64,000 nt of DNA from Nephrocerus scutellatus (GCA_947095585.1 OX352761.1:60380832-60444831), one strand, 5' to 3'; positions 1 to 11,747 are shown, counted from the first letter of the stretch. Numbers and translations: made by a program. The notes: a model not told the origin generated them from the letters alone.

Positions 1-196
1 TAGAAACGCACAATAAAAACAGAAAAATTTCAAAAGTATACCAACCAGGTGAAGAAATCTACGTTAAAAGGAACAAAAGGTTAGCACGAAGAAATAGTTA
101 AGGAAAATAAAAATAGTACTGTAATTACAGAGTCTGGCAGAACAGTTCACAAAAATCACATTAAAAATTAAATTTACCTGACATAATGATGACATA

Positions 197-1320
197 ATGT
201 TAGTTAACAAGACGTTAGACGAACTATTTAATAATAATAATCAGCAAGTAGTAATTAATAAAGCCTTTAATGAAAAAATTAATATGTTAACAAAGGTAAC
301 AAACCAAATTATAAATTCCCAGAAAATAATCGAATTCCTTAATAATGAATTAATAATTATTATCAGTATTCAAAATACAATAAGATTAATAAAAGAAGAG
401 TAATAAATATAGAATATGCCCATTGAATGCAAAGAATAATATAATCAACTCTATTTTGCTAAATAAAAAAGAAATAAATATTGCAATCGAGAAACTCGAG
501 AAAGATAAAATATCTTTTAATAGTATAGAAGAAGCATTAGAGTTTGCCAATGTTAAAGTTTTAAGCAATCACACAAATGTTATGTATATTGTAAAAATTT
601 CTTTAACAAAGAATGAAATAAAAAGAGGCAAAAGTATAATAAAAATTGATTACGATGAAATTATAAGAAATAAAAATGAAATATATGGCATTAAAAATAA
701 ATGCCAAACATACAATTTAATTAGAATTTGTAAGCAAAATCAAATAATAGATTTAAGGAAAAATAAATGTATTCCTAGAATAGTTAAAGGTTTAAATTCA
801 TCGTGCATTGCAAGTAACAATTACTATGTACCGCATATTGAAGAAATCTCTTCTGGAGTTATCCTGTTAAACGACTACCATGGAGCAATGACCACAAAAT
901 CCACAAACTACACTTTACATGGTACATTTCTAATAAAATAAATAAAATAAAAATTGGAAATTTCACCTATGGAAATAGTCCCAGCTATTTTACAACCAAA
1001 CCCCGCAGAAGAAAGCAGACTTAATTTACTATCCCTCGAAGTAATAAGCGAACTACATATTAATAATACTAAAACAATAGAAACAATAAAACAAGACACA
1101 CATATTAATAGATTTACAAAAAATTTTTATTAATATTCATCACTACATTTATAATAATCACTTATAAATATCAATGCAAAAGAACAATTATCCTGGAACA
1201 GAAGAAAATAAATTATCAGAAGGAAGAAAAGCCTCATGAAGAAGAAATAAATCCATCGATTGAGATCAATATAGAAACATCAGAATCTGTACCACGCCTA
1301 CACAACCAACCGTATTTTTA
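197..1320 (+). pseudogene. env: env-like remnant, upstream copy
   Basis: Env is the membrane fusion protein of insect errantiviruses and is related to baculovirus F proteins. The open pieces here (197-403 and 423-941, then the tail to 1320) correspond to the C-terminal, membrane-anchored half only: heptad-like Asn/Ile/Leu-rich helices, a Cys-containing middle, and a cytoplasmic tail. Stops separate the pieces. The hydrophobic anchor is shifted out of frame here, unlike in the right copy. No signal peptide or furin-type site is seen upstream, where integrase ends only about 95 bases away. The gene cannot make a full Env. Confidence 0.7.
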
Positions 1321-1383
1321 AACACATTACCCTATCATCATCAAACCACATTGTTTCTAAACGATTGAGGACAATCATCTTTT

Positions 1384-1395
1384 TAAGGAGGTAGG
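1384..1395 (+). other. Polypurine tract, upstream errantivirus copy
   Basis: The purine run taaggaggtagg lies directly before the AGTTA start of the LTR. It is the expected primer for plus-strand DNA synthesis. The same run lies before the right LTR at 8621-8632. Confidence 0.7.
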
Positions 1396-1757
1396 AGTTA
1401 AGGCAACTTAAATTAACTTTGTAACTATTTGTTACATACGCATACGCGCAGTTGCAACAACAAAATTTGAAATGGAAATAAGTTTATGGTTCTTCATTAA
1501 GCATACGCATATGCGCAGCTGCAACAACAAACTTTGAATTAGAAATAAGTTTATGGCTTTTCATTAAGCATACGCATACGCGCAGCTGTAATAACAAACC
1601 AAATATCAATTGCGCACACGCGCAGACGAAAACCATAAATCCCAAATCATAAATGGATCGGACATTTAAGTGGCCACCTACAACAAACCCTATGGACAAT
1701 CATAAAATCTGCTGACGACATCCCAACATAAGGAACAGTAATATAGAATAAGATAGG

Positions 1758-1765
1758 TATAAAAG
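1758..1765 (+). promoter_or_regulatory. TATA box in shared errantivirus LTR
   Basis: The sequence tataaaag lies about 50 bases before the AATAAA signal. The same box is found at 8991-8998 in the right LTR. It would set the U3/R border. Confidence 0.6.
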
Positions 1766-1808
1766 AACTAGATTATTTAAGCTTAAAGTTAGTTATTATT
1801 TTGAACTG

Positions 1809-1814
1809 AATAAA
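1809..1814 (+). terminator. Polyadenylation signal in shared LTR
   Basis: The sequence aataaa lies in gaactgaataaagaagg, downstream of the TATA box. The right LTR has lost this signal through a small deletion, so the downstream copy may not end its transcripts normally. Confidence 0.5.
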
Positions 1815-1873
1815 GAAGGAGCTCTGCTCCAAAAAATATTTTTTTTCCAAAACTTTACAAGAAAAGTTTTAAT

Positions 1874-1892
1874 TGGCGCCCGAGCAGGGACC
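1874..1892 (+). other. Primer binding site of errantivirus copy 2
   Basis: The sequence tggcgcccgagcagggacc directly abuts or overlaps by one base the LTR end. It differs by one base from the tRNA-Lys type site seen at 27241. It primes minus-strand synthesis. Confidence 0.7.
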
Positions 1893-2854
1893 AGTGACAC
1901 AGTTCAACGGTTAACAAAAATTTTTTTTAAGAACATTTAAGTAAGTTCAAATAAGCACAATAAGAACATTTAAGTAAGTTCACCAGTGCTAATATAATTT
2001 TTTTGAAAGTTCGAGTAAGCATACATTTAAGAACATTTAAGTAAGTTCGCGAGTGCTAAACTTCTCGATCACACGCGTTATTTATCGCAAAGTTGTATAA
2101 AGCATTTAAGTAAGTTTTAGCACAAAGTGCCGGCAAGATAAGGAGAAACGTATTTTTCCAAAGCGTGAAACCGTTAACAATTGTGTTCGCTGGTGCCATT
2201 AAAGTGTTGGGCAAAAATTAAATAAAGGGTCATTTAGTATCCAGAAAAGGAAAAAAGGAGGTGTCAGAAGATACCAGCCGCCCCACCGGAAAAAGCAGAA
2301 AAACAGCTAATAATATAATAATAATTCAACAGCCTTCAATCAAAAATAATCATCATTATCATCAAGTAACGATGCTGATTTATATGTTAGTTATAAGGAA
2401 ATCAAAATTTTTTACAAATAAAGTTAATAAGTAATTAAAGTAGAGTTATAAAAAAATATAAAAATATAAAGTTTAACTAACAAAAGATATATTAAGAAAT
2501 TTAAAAAAAAGGTAAAATTAAAACTAAAATATTAAAATTTAGTACATGGGAAAAATTTTTTTTGTTGGAAAAGAACAGGCAACAAAAAAGTAAGAAATCT
2601 AAAAGAGATAAATTTAAAATATAAAAATATAGTATATTTATGAAAAAATATAAACCAGCAAAAAATAATATAAGAAGTTAAAAATCTAAAACAAATTTTC
2701 TTTGAAATAAAGGCTATACCACTTACCATATAGCTGAAGGTAATAATATAATAATAATAACTATATTGAAATACAATTTTTTTTCTATATTTACTACTTG
2801 TTGAAATATAATTCTTTAACTGACTGACAAAATTTTACTAAACGACTGACGAAA
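1893..2854 (+). other. Long untranslated leader of errantivirus copy 2
   Basis: There is no credible coding region in this AT-rich stretch. It begins with four copies of aagtaagtt (1939, 1972, 2039, 2108), each in a repeat of about 32-70 bases built on acatttaagtaagttc. Each carries a GTAAGT splice-donor-like core. The rest (2380-2850) is A-rich with no motif I can name. Confidence 0.6.
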
Positions 2855-4221
2855 ATGGTAAACGAAAATTTAATCAGACCACCAGTACTCCAAGCCCCTC
2901 AACAACCATTGGTACCACCTGTAAATCCAGCACAAATGGACCAACCTTCTTCACACCAAGCTGCACCGCCCGTCGGTTCTCCAGCATTGGAAACTCTCGT
3001 TAGAAATATAGTTTCAGTAGTACTCCAAGGTGAAGTAAAGAATTTAATTGAATCTGTTATAAACCCTAATTCAATTAGACAGCAATATGTCGACCAGGGC
3101 ATAAATCCCGAATATGAAAATAACCTAGATCAGCTAGATAAGGTTCCGGACATTGTCCGCTGCTTGAGAGATTTCTCAGGTCTCAGACCAGAGGAATTTA
3201 GTTCGTGGAAGAAAGGAGTTGAAAGAGTCCTCAGACTCTATGAATCTCAGAAAGGCTCACCGAAGTAATTCGTAATAAAATTATAGGACATGCAGATGCT
3301 GTCCTAGAGTCATATAACACACCGCTTAATTGGGAATGTATTTCACGCTGTTTGGCCCTGCATTATGCAGACAAACGAGATTTAGGAACACTCGAGTATC
3401 AACTCACCTCACTCGTTCAAGGAAACAAAACAGTGCAAGATTTTTACCAGCAAGTATACTCCCACTTGTCACTTATCCTTAATAAAATCTCATGCATGGA
3501 AATCTCTACCGAATCCATGTCACTACTAACTCAAACCTATAGAGATAAAGCTCTTGATACATTTATTAGAGGTTTGAAAGGTGGTTTACCCAGACTGCTA
3601 GGTATTAGAGAACCATTAGATTTGCCACAAGCATTACATTTGTGTCTCAAACTTGAAAATCAGAACTATCGTACTCATCATGCAACATATACTCAGAATC
3701 CTATTAGAAAATTTCAAGGACCATCACCATCACTACCACCTCGTAGACCTGTTCCAAATTTTACTCATCAACAATTTTATCCTCAACTCGCACATATTCC
3801 ATCTCCACAACGACCACAACAATTTCAACATTACCTACCTTTTGAACGCAATTTCCCAAATAACCAATTTAATCAGAACTATCGGACAGAACATGCTCAG
3901 AATAATTTTGCTTTTAACAGAAATCAACAACCAGCTCGACCTATTCAACCTAAACCACAACCTAGACCTGAACCAATGGATGTAGACCAAAGCTTACGTT
4001 CTCGCATGGTAAACTACATGAATCGTCCAAATTTTAATAACTCTCATGGCAAAAGGCCATCCCAAGATTTTGATTTACCTGCAAAATATCCACGGAACTT
4101 CCACATTAACGCAGAAAATATAGATACTGACTATATGAAACCACCAGATGACCAATTATCTTATCAACAAACGGGCAACGAAGAACATTATACGGACGGA
4201 CAAACCTTGACGAATATATAG
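2855..4221 (+). pseudogene. gag: Errantivirus gag, frameshifted
   Basis: Gag forms the particle shell. The region is read in two pieces: 2855-3268 (ATG start, 137 codons) and 3352-4221 (289 codons). The first has a Pro/Gln-rich start and then VRCLRDFSG and FSSWKKGVERVL, motifs shared by gypsy-group Gags. The second carries LHYADKRDLGTLEYQL and LVQGN, again errantivirus-like, followed by a Gln/Pro/Asn-rich tail with MDVDQS. There is no Cys-His knuckle, as usual for errantivirus Gag. A frameshift near 3260 (after the codons for SQKGSPK) separates the pieces, so this copy is not functional. Total length, about 455 codons, is normal for the family. Confidence 0.85.
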
Positions 4222-7200
4222 AACAACAAGACAGACTAGTTCATGAATCTCATGATTCTAATTTTCTTAACGAAATTTCCGACATACATATTTCGAGTGC
4301 AAGACGGGGAGCGGACAAATTTTAAAGATTTTAATTGATACCGGATCAAATAAAAATTATATACAACCTTCTCTTGTAAAAAACCCGATTCCCAATGAAC
4401 AATGTTTTTATGCTAATTCTGTCGGTGGCAAAGTTAAAATTAGTCACCACAAACTCACAAATCTTTTCGGCTTAAAGGACGTACAAATAAAATTCTTCCT
4501 TTTACCTACATTAAAATCCTTTCACGGAATCCTAGGGAACGACAGTCTCAAGCAATTATCAGCGGTAATACACACCAAAGACAATATAATGACAATAAAG
4601 AACGGACATAAAATGCTGATAAAACACTTCCGACTCTATTCACGCAACTAATCTACGCACAGAACACATGACGAACAAACAAAAAGAACAAATCAGATCT
4701 TTAGTAGAAATTTTTCCAAATCTTTTCACTGAACCAGATGAAACACAACAAAGGTAATACGAAAAATTCGTACCACAACAGATAACCCAATATATTCCAA
4801 ATTTTATCCTTACCCAATGTCCTTAAAGAATGAGGTAGAAAAACAAGTAGAAAAACTCTTAGAAGACGGAATTATACGACCTTCAAGATCGCCTTTTAAT
4901 TTTCCAGTATGGACCGTTCCAAAAAAAATCGACGCCAGTAACGAAAAAAAGTACAGAATGGTTATTGACTACAGAAAATTGAATTCGGTCACAATTTCAG
5001 ATAGATACCCTATTCCAGATATAAACGAAGTCCTTTCACAACTAGGAAAATGCAAATGGTTTACAGTTCTAGATTTAAAAAGCGGGTTCCACGAAATCCC
5101 ACTCAAACCATCCGATATTGAGAAAACTGCATTTTCTGTTAACCAAGGAAAATATGAGTTTACACGTTTACCATTCGGATTAAAGAATTCTCCGTCAATC
5201 TTTCAACGAGCTCTAGACGATATCCTACGTATCATATAGGGAAAAGATGCTACGTCTACATAGACGACATAATAATTTTTAGTCAGAATGAAGATGAGCA
5301 TGCAAAAGACATTTTTGAAATATTTAAAACTCTTAACGAGGCAAACATGAAAATTCAACTAGACAAAAGCGAATTCTTTAAAAACGAAGTAGAATTTTTG
5401 GGATTTGTAGTTTCCCACGAAGGTGTTAAAACTAATCCTGAATAAATTAATGCAATACAAAATTTTCCTGTCCCTAAAACACTCAAAGATCTTAGATCAT
5501 TTTTAGGTCTCTGAAGTTATTATAGACGTTTTGTCAAAGATTACGCTAAGATTGCAAAACCACTTACAAGTTTTTTAAGAGGAGAAAACGGAAGGTGTTC
5601 GAAAAATGCTTCAAACAAAAAACCCATTAATATAAACAAAGAAGCAATAGATGCTTTAAACAAAATTAAAAACATACTTACTTCCAAGGACGTAATTCTA
5701 ATGTATCCCGATTTCACAAAAAGTTTCGAGCTTACCACAGACGCTTCAAATTACGCAATAGGAGCGGTACTCAGTCAAAACGACAAACCTATAATTTTCA
5801 TATCTAGAACTTTAAATAAATCCGAAGAGCACTACGCAGCAAATGAAAAAGAAATGCTTGCGATTATATGGGCTCTAAGTTCTTTAGGTAACTACCTTTA
5901 TGGCACAGCCAAGGTTAAAATTTATACAGACCACCAACCACTAACCTATGCCCTCAGTAACAAGAATAACAATATGAAAATGAAAAGATGGAAAGCAATT
6001 CTGGAAGAGTACAACTACGAACTCTTTTACAAACCCGGTAAGAGTAATGTTGTTGCCGACGCTTTATCGAGACCACCTCAAATCAATCAAATAGATTCCA
6101 CTGCCGCTACAATCCATAGTGATGAAAGTTCTGGACAAAATTTAATTCCCACAGTTAAGTGCCCCATTAATGTTTTCAAAAATCAAATAATTCTGTTGAT
6201 TGGAAATGAAGACAGTTATCAATTTAAGATACCTTTCCCTACATACCACAGACACATTTTAGTCAAAAGAAATTTTAATAGAGGCAATTTAATTACCCTT
6301 CTCAAAAGATACCTCAACCCAAGTGTTATAAATGGAATACAAACAGAAGAAAGAATAATGGGAGAAATTCAGGAATTTTACCCATTACATTTTTCCAAAT
6401 ATAAAATTAGATACACCCAAAATCGAGTACAGGACCTTACAAACGAAGAACAGCAAATAGAAGAAATTCTCAATGTACACAAAAGAGCACACCGTAATAG
6501 CCGCGAAAATAAAATGCAACTTCTAGAAAAATTTTATTTTCCCAAAATGAACAATAAAATTAATGACATAGTCAAACAATGTAAAATATGCAAACAATCC
6601 AAATATGATCGTCATCCTAACAAAATTGAAATTTCTCCAACCCCTATACCTCAATACGCAGGCGAAATAGTACATTTAGACATTTACGTTACCGACAAGA
6701 AACTCGTTCTCACCGCAGTTGATAAATTGACAAAATACGCACAAGCTAATCTTATTGAATCTAGATCTTCCGAAGATATCAGAGAACCTCTAAGAAAATT
6801 ATTATTTGCCTTCGGAGTACCAAAAACAGTCGTGATGGACAATGAAAAGCCTCCATTTGTTTCATGTTAGAAGATCAACTGGACATTAGCATATTCAAAA
6901 CCCCTCCATACGCAAGTTCTGTAAACGGACAAGTAGAACGCTTTCACTCAACGTTGTCAGAAATATTGCGATGTTTAAAATCAGACCGAATCTATAGAAA
7001 TTTTAGTGAGTTACTAGACAGAGCAGTTTACGAATATAACTATTCCATACATTCCACAACCAATCAAAAACCTATAGAAGCTTTTTTTGGAAGAAGAGTC
7101 AGTGTTGATCCTGATCAGTACGAAAGAGCTAGAAAAGAAAATATTCAAGCAATAGTAGAAAAACAGGCAAAAGACTTAGAAACGCACAATAAAAACAGAA

Positions 7201-7277
7201 AAATTTCAAAAGTATACCAACCAGGTGAAGAAATCTACGTTAAAAGGAACAAAAGGTTAGCACGAAGAAATAGTTAA
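4222..7277 (+). pseudogene. pol: Errantivirus pol (protease, RT, RNase H, integrase), broken
   Basis: The order is that of Ty3/Gypsy Pol. A protease active site IDTGS is at 4334. Reverse transcriptase is open at 4817-5239 with IDYRKLN, LDLKSGFHEI and LPFGLKNSPSIFQRALD. The YIDD catalytic box at 5257-5268 lies after a stop and frameshift near 5237. In-frame stops follow near 5443 and 5513. RNase H starts at 5701 (TTDASNYAIGAVL, TDHQPLTYAL, VADALSRP). The integrase zinc domain is at about 6478-6600 and its catalytic core at about 6660-6990, with a frameshift near 6855 just after MDNE. The integrase tail ends at 7277. At least three lesions show this copy is dead. Confidence 0.9.
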
Positions 7278-7372
7278 GGAAAATAAAAATAGTACTGTAA
7301 TTACAGAGTCTGGCAGAACAGTTCACAAAAATCACATTAAAAATTAAATTTACCTGACATAATGATGACATA

Positions 7373-8558
7373 ATGTTAGTTAACAAGACGTTAGACGAAC
7401 TATTTAATAATAATAATCAGCAAGTAGTAATTAATAAAGCCTTTAATGAAAAAATTAATATGTTAACAAAGGTAACAAACCAAATTATAAATTCCCAGAA
7501 AAAAATCGAATTCCTTAATAATGAATTAATAATTATTATCAGTATTCAAAATACAATAAGATTAATAAAAGAAGAGTAATAAATATAGAATATGCCCATT
7601 GAATGCAAAGAATAATATAATCAACTCTATTTTGCTAAATAAAAAATAAATAAATATTGCAATCGAGAAACTCGAGAAAGATAAAATATCTTTTAATAGT
7701 ATAGAAGAAGCATTAGAGTTTGCCAATGTTAAAGTTTTAAGCAATCACACAAATGTTATGTATATTGTAAAAATTTCTTTAACAAAGAATGAAATATATG
7801 AAAACTTTATAACTAAACCAATAAAAAGAGGCAAAAGTATAATAAAAATTGATTACGATGAAATTATAAGAAATAAAAATGAAATATATGGCATTAAAAA
7901 TAAATGCCAAACGTACAATTTAATTAGAATTTGTAAGCAAAATCAAATAATAGATTTAAGGGAAAATAAATGTATTCCTAGAATAGTTAAAGGTTTAAAT
8001 TCATCGTGCATTGCAAGTAACAATTACCATGTACCGCATATTGAAGAAATCTCTTCTGGAGTAATCCTGTTAAACGACTACCATGGAGCAATGACCTCAA
8101 AATCCACAAACTACACTTTACATGGTACATTTCTAATAAAATTCCACAATGAGACCATCTCAACCAACAACAATCAGACTTACAGCAATTTGGAAATTTC
8201 ACCTATGGAAATAGTCCCAGCTATTTTACAACCAAACCCCGCAGAAGAAAGCAGACTTAATTTACTATCCCTCGAAGTAATAAGCGAACTACATATTAAT
8301 AATACTAAAACAATAGAAACAATAAAACAAGACACTCATATTAATAGATTTACAACAATTTTTTTATTAATATTCATCACTACATTTATAATAATCACTT
8401 ATAAATATCAATGCAAAAGAACAATTATCCTGGAACAGAAGGAAATAAATTATCAGAAGGAAGAAAAGCCTCATGAAGAAGAAATAAATCCATCGATTGA
8501 GATCAATATAGAAACATCAGAATCTGTACCACGCCTACACAACCAACCGTATTTTTAA
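7373..8558 (+). pseudogene. env: env-like region, truncated N-terminus, downstream copy
   Basis: This is the C-terminal half of an errantivirus Env. A short coil-like ORF (7373-7579) is followed, after stops near 7580 and 7650, by 7758-8558 (266 codons). The latter has several conserved Cys, possible N-glycosylation sites (NNT, NYT, NET), a membrane anchor near FLLIFITTFIIITYKY (about 8362-8410), and a charged tail. The region that should carry a signal peptide, receptor-binding part and protease cleavage site is absent: only about 95 bases lie between the integrase stop and this start. Both tandem copies share that absence. An alternative reading, a distinct small accessory protein, is less likely. 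Confidence 0.7.
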
Positions 8559-8632
8559 ACACATTACCCTATCATCATCAAACCACATTGTTTCTAAACG
8601 ATTGAGGACAATCATCTTTTTAAGGAGGTAGG

Positions 8633-9074
8633 AGTTAAGGCAACTTAAATTAACTTTGTAACTATTTGTTACATACGCATACGCGCAGCTGCAACAACAA
8701 ACTTTGAAATGGAAATAAGTTTATGGCTCTTCATTAAGCATACGCATATGCGCAGCTGCAACAACAAACTTTGAATTAGAAATAATTTTATGGCTTTTCA
8801 TTAAGCATACGCATACGCGCAGCTGTAACAACAAACCAAATATCAATTGCGCACACGCGCAGACGAAAACCATAAATCCCAAATCATTAATGGACATCAT
8901 ATGGACAATCATAAAATCTGCTGACGACATCCCAACATAAAGAACAGTAATACTTGCATGCACATATAGAATAAGATAGGTATAAAAGAACTAGACTGTT
9001 TAAGCTTAAAGTTAGTTATTATTTTGAACTGAAAAAATATTTTTTTCCAAAACTTTACAAGAAAAGTTTAAATT
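8633..9074 (+). mobile_element. 3' LTR of errantivirus copy 2
   Basis: It begins AGTTAAGG after the polypurine tract at 8621-8632 and ends AAATT. TATA box at 8991-8998. Relative to the shared LTR it lacks about 20 bases with the poly(A) signal and has a different stretch around 8890-8965. The next six bases, TACATA (9075-9080), fit the alternating pyrimidine-purine target known for gypsy-type elements, which supports this as the true right end. Confidence 0.85.
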
Positions 9075-9739
9075 TACATAACATACAGCTTCCCCGCACC
9101 CGTGGTAAGGAGTGGTATGTTATTATCAATATTTAGTAATCAAGCTTGTATACGGTCTACAGCTTCCCCCCCCACCCGTGATAAGGAGTTGCAGTCTACT
9201 TTCTTAGTTCACTTATAGGAGGCAGGTACTTTGTCTCTCTAAGTTTGAGTGGTCAGCTACGTATCCTCTAGTTCATATACAGTCTACAGTTTCCCCACAT
9301 CCGTGGTTAGGGGCTGCAGACTATTCTCTTAGTTCACTCGTAGGAGGCAGGGACTTTGTCTCTCCAAGTTTAAGGTGGTCAGCTATACGGCTCGCAACTT
9401 CCCCCCATCCGTGGTAAGGGGTTGCAAAGCCAAGTTTCTTATTGGATCATAGGGCAGGTGTCGTACCTCCCCAGGTCGGTAGTTATGGGTATCAGAAGGA
9501 CTAGCACACAACGAAATGCACCTTGCGATGCTGAGACGTCGACTCCGTAAATAACGCGAGAGTAAGTTAACGTTTGCGAACCATTATAAATCCATGTAAA
9601 CTTATTTCAAACTGATATATACTCATTGTAAACATCATAAAATCTTGTATACTAAAGGCTAATAAAACAAATTAAAGTAGAATCAAAACGTCTCGGTCTA
9701 TAAATTTTCTGCCCAGCCATAGAAGAAAACTTCGTTACA
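9075..9739 (+). repeat. C-rich repeats and LTR-like end, unclassified
   Basis: No coding region. Four imperfect units, each with an anchor like cttcccc-cccgtggtaagg (near 9090, 9163, 9290 and 9389), share ttagttcact-taggaggcagg-actttgtctct. Downstream there is an AATAAA at 9661 and a TTCGTTACA end at 9731-9739. The end resembles the CGTTACA terminus of the LTR at 27238. The block may be a truncated LTR of another element, but I found no matching left end. Confidence 0.4.
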
Positions 9740-9930
9740 AGTTATTCCACTTTTAGTGTATGCATTGAAATCGAATACACATCCACACACACATTTTATT
9801 TCTGACAACGCAGCTTATTTTAGGACTCGATAGTGCATTCTTTAATAAACATGACTGACTTTGTAAAACAACTGATAAAAACCATTCTGTTTTGAATATT
9901 CCTATGCGTTATACCATTTAAGAATCTGAT
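9740..9930. other. Interval with no recognised feature
   Basis: AT-rich, short open frames only. Nothing I can name. Confidence 0.5.
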
Positions 9931-9934
9931 ATAT

Positions 9935-10140
9935 TGCTATATTGCTTTGGCAAAGCCAGCTTGGCTTTACTTTAATTCTCAAAGCAACAGCTTTTGGTTT
10001 TACCGCCTTACGGTGAGCATCATAACTATAAAATGGCTTTAGTTTCTTAATCCTAAAATTTTTTTGGATTTACTTTCGGCTTTATGCTTATGCGAAGTTG
10101 TTGTAAGCCAAGCTGGCTTTGCCAAAGCAATATAGCTTAT
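9935..10140. mobile_element. Foldback MITE relative
   Basis: Outer arms tattgctttggcaaagccag (from about 9942) and its complement near 10118-10136 form a hairpin. The interior has accgccttacggtgagc and aaaatggctttagttt. The same words in the opposite orientation occur in the MITE at 45508-46066, so the two are members of one family. No coding capacity. Confidence 0.65.
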
Positions 10141-10147
10141 GTATATA

Positions 10148-10430
10148 GTGGCAATCCGAACGAGTTTTTGCCCCGTTTCGTAACCGTGGACGAAACATTA
10201 ATTCATCACAACACACTAGAGACCACGGGGTTTCTCCTGGTGAACGTGCACCAAAGAAGGTGGGTCTGTGTGCCAACAAACGCATGGCCACAGTTTTTGG
10301 GAATGCATGCGGTGTCATTTACATCGATTACCTTTAAAATGGTTAATGTTCAAAAATTATTATCGATTGGATGGAGAATAATTGGAAGAGTTGCTTGCAA
10401 TTATTGTACCTTCCATTAAAAAAACCAGAT
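10148..10430 (+). pseudogene. Mariner transposase fragment
   Basis: The frame beginning near 10150 reads FLPRFVTVDETLIHHNT, which matches the mariner motif around the first catalytic Asp. After a frameshift it continues with words like ERAPKKVGLCANKRMATVF and then IYIDYL near 10318. These are conserved in mariner transposases (DD34D group). Both ends are missing and at least two frameshifts occur. Strong family match but inactive. Confidence 0.75.
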
Positions 10431-10985
10431 GTGCTCAATAACATTATTAGTAATGATGAACATAATCAAAATAATAAAATCCTTAATCACATAATTTCAA
10501 ACATCATTATTCATTACTTCACTATACGATCATTATTAGTGTCATTTAAACAAAGTAATGACTTTATATAATTCGTGTACTTTGCGCAACACAGTTTTCC
10601 ACATTCACTGCTATTTTGCTAAATAACGAATGATCTGCAAATGTATGGCAAAAAACAGAATTGCTGTGTCAAGAGAGAAACAGATAAAATCACCAAATGT
10701 TGCCATTAAATATACTTTCGTAAGATTATTTTCTAATGTTACCATAAAGAAACCGATATTATTTCTCCTGTAGATATAAAATAACTATAAAATTCACATA
10801 GTGTCAATCTCTTCTGGCTAACCAAAATTTGAATTTAGCTATAGTCGTTCTGGTCTTTTTTAACATGGCTATAGTCTAAATCCACTTTTACGCGCACATA
10901 AACAGATATGACGATTGTATTCAAATTTAGGGTGAATTATCGACTTGTATATAGTAGAGGGAGTGAATATATTCCTTGCTACGGG
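10431..10985. other. AT-rich interval without recognised gene
   Basis: Contains A/T-rich low-complexity DNA and a small local repeat of gctatagtc (near 10840 and 10870). No supported gene. Confidence 0.5.
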
Positions 10986-10989
10986 TTAG

Positions 10990-11590
10990 AAAACCTAAAC
11001 ATTTCGAGCATTTTTGCGATGGTGAAATTGAATATGTAGTCATTCCAACGGAGCTTGTCGTTGACGCACATACCGATAATTGCGAGTTTTTCCTTGATTC
11101 AAGTGCCGTTCATGGATAATGGCTGAGGATTTACGATTCCGTTGGATGACAGAAAACAACATTGTTTTTTGGAAGCGGTAAATCTGCTCTAATATTTTTA
11201 TTCTAATCCAATAAAGTTGTTTTTCATCGACACCATAAGCGCGTATTTTGGACAAAAGAGCTTGAAAAGAACTCAGTCAAATGCTTCGGACATATCGAGT
11301 GCAATGACTTTGCTTTCACTTTTGATGGTGAGATATGGCATCAAATTACCAGTGGAACTTTGCAGACGAAATTCGTACTGCCGGTCACTAAGGATTCTGT
11401 GAGTTTAAATATATTTCATTAGCTGATAGACAATCAGCGTTTTCATGATCTTGGAAAGATTTGATATTTGTGCTATGGGTCGGTACGAAGAAGGAGACGG
11501 GAAGAGTCCAGATGAATAGGATTGATGAAAAGCTTACCCAAGGGTAATGCCAGCTTAGAAGAACACCTATTCAGAACTAATGGGGAAATG
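10990..11590 (-). pseudogene. LINE reverse transcriptase fragment (Jockey/CR1-like)
   Basis: Read on the minus strand, this gives the reverse transcriptase core of a non-LTR retrotransposon: SKIMKTLIVYQLMKY, then KVIALDMSKAFD near 11290 (the first catalytic Asp motif), then a stretch ending DKLRWNDYIF near 11040. Stops and frameshifts occur throughout, for example directly after SKAFD. The 5' part of this LINE continues at 11870-12720. The fragment from 11489 onward is inside the segmental duplication. Confidence 0.75.
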
Positions 11591-11594
11591 ACCT

Positions 11595-11710
11595 CTTCGT
11601 TTGACCCAAATCTCTTACCGCAAAGGCATTTCTTCACGTGAAATAGTCGCAGGCGGTTAAATCTTGAGAATATGCTGGATGTAGTAGAAGTTCGTCGCCT
11701 AATTTACGGG
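11595..11710 (-). pseudogene. Mariner transposase C-terminal fragment
   Basis: On the minus strand the words HPAYSQDLTACDYF match the mariner motif around the third catalytic Asp. Only about 35 codons are left, sitting inside LINE sequence. It is copied at 17992-18107. Confidence 0.6.
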
Positions 11711-11747
11711 GTTTTGCCATGGTGACTACACACGTGTGCATCTGGTC

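Larger units (their letters stand above)
1..1395 (+). mobile_element. 3' internal part of upstream errantivirus copy (truncated by window edge)
   Basis: This stretch matches 7177-8632 of the next copy almost base for base, so it is the end of a second element of the same family. It holds the last codons of the integrase region (1-101), then the env-like region, then the polypurine tract at 1384-1395. Compared with the right copy it lacks 27 bases near 621 (nine codons, in frame). It also has about 50 bases near 941 replaced by a short A-rich stretch that brings a stop. The start of the element lies outside the window. Confidence 0.9.
1396..1874 (+). mobile_element. Shared LTR between the two tandem errantivirus copies
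   Basis: The LTR starts AGTTAAGG and ends AATT, the usual pattern in gypsy-type errantiviruses. It acts as 3' LTR for the upstream copy and 5' LTR for the downstream copy. It contains three imperfect copies of a motif built on catacgcatacgcgcagctg (about 1437-1590), a TATA box and a polyadenylation signal. Against the right LTR it has two indel differences in U3 and an extra stretch of about 20 bases that includes the AATAAA signal, so the two LTRs are not recent twins. Confidence 0.9.
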
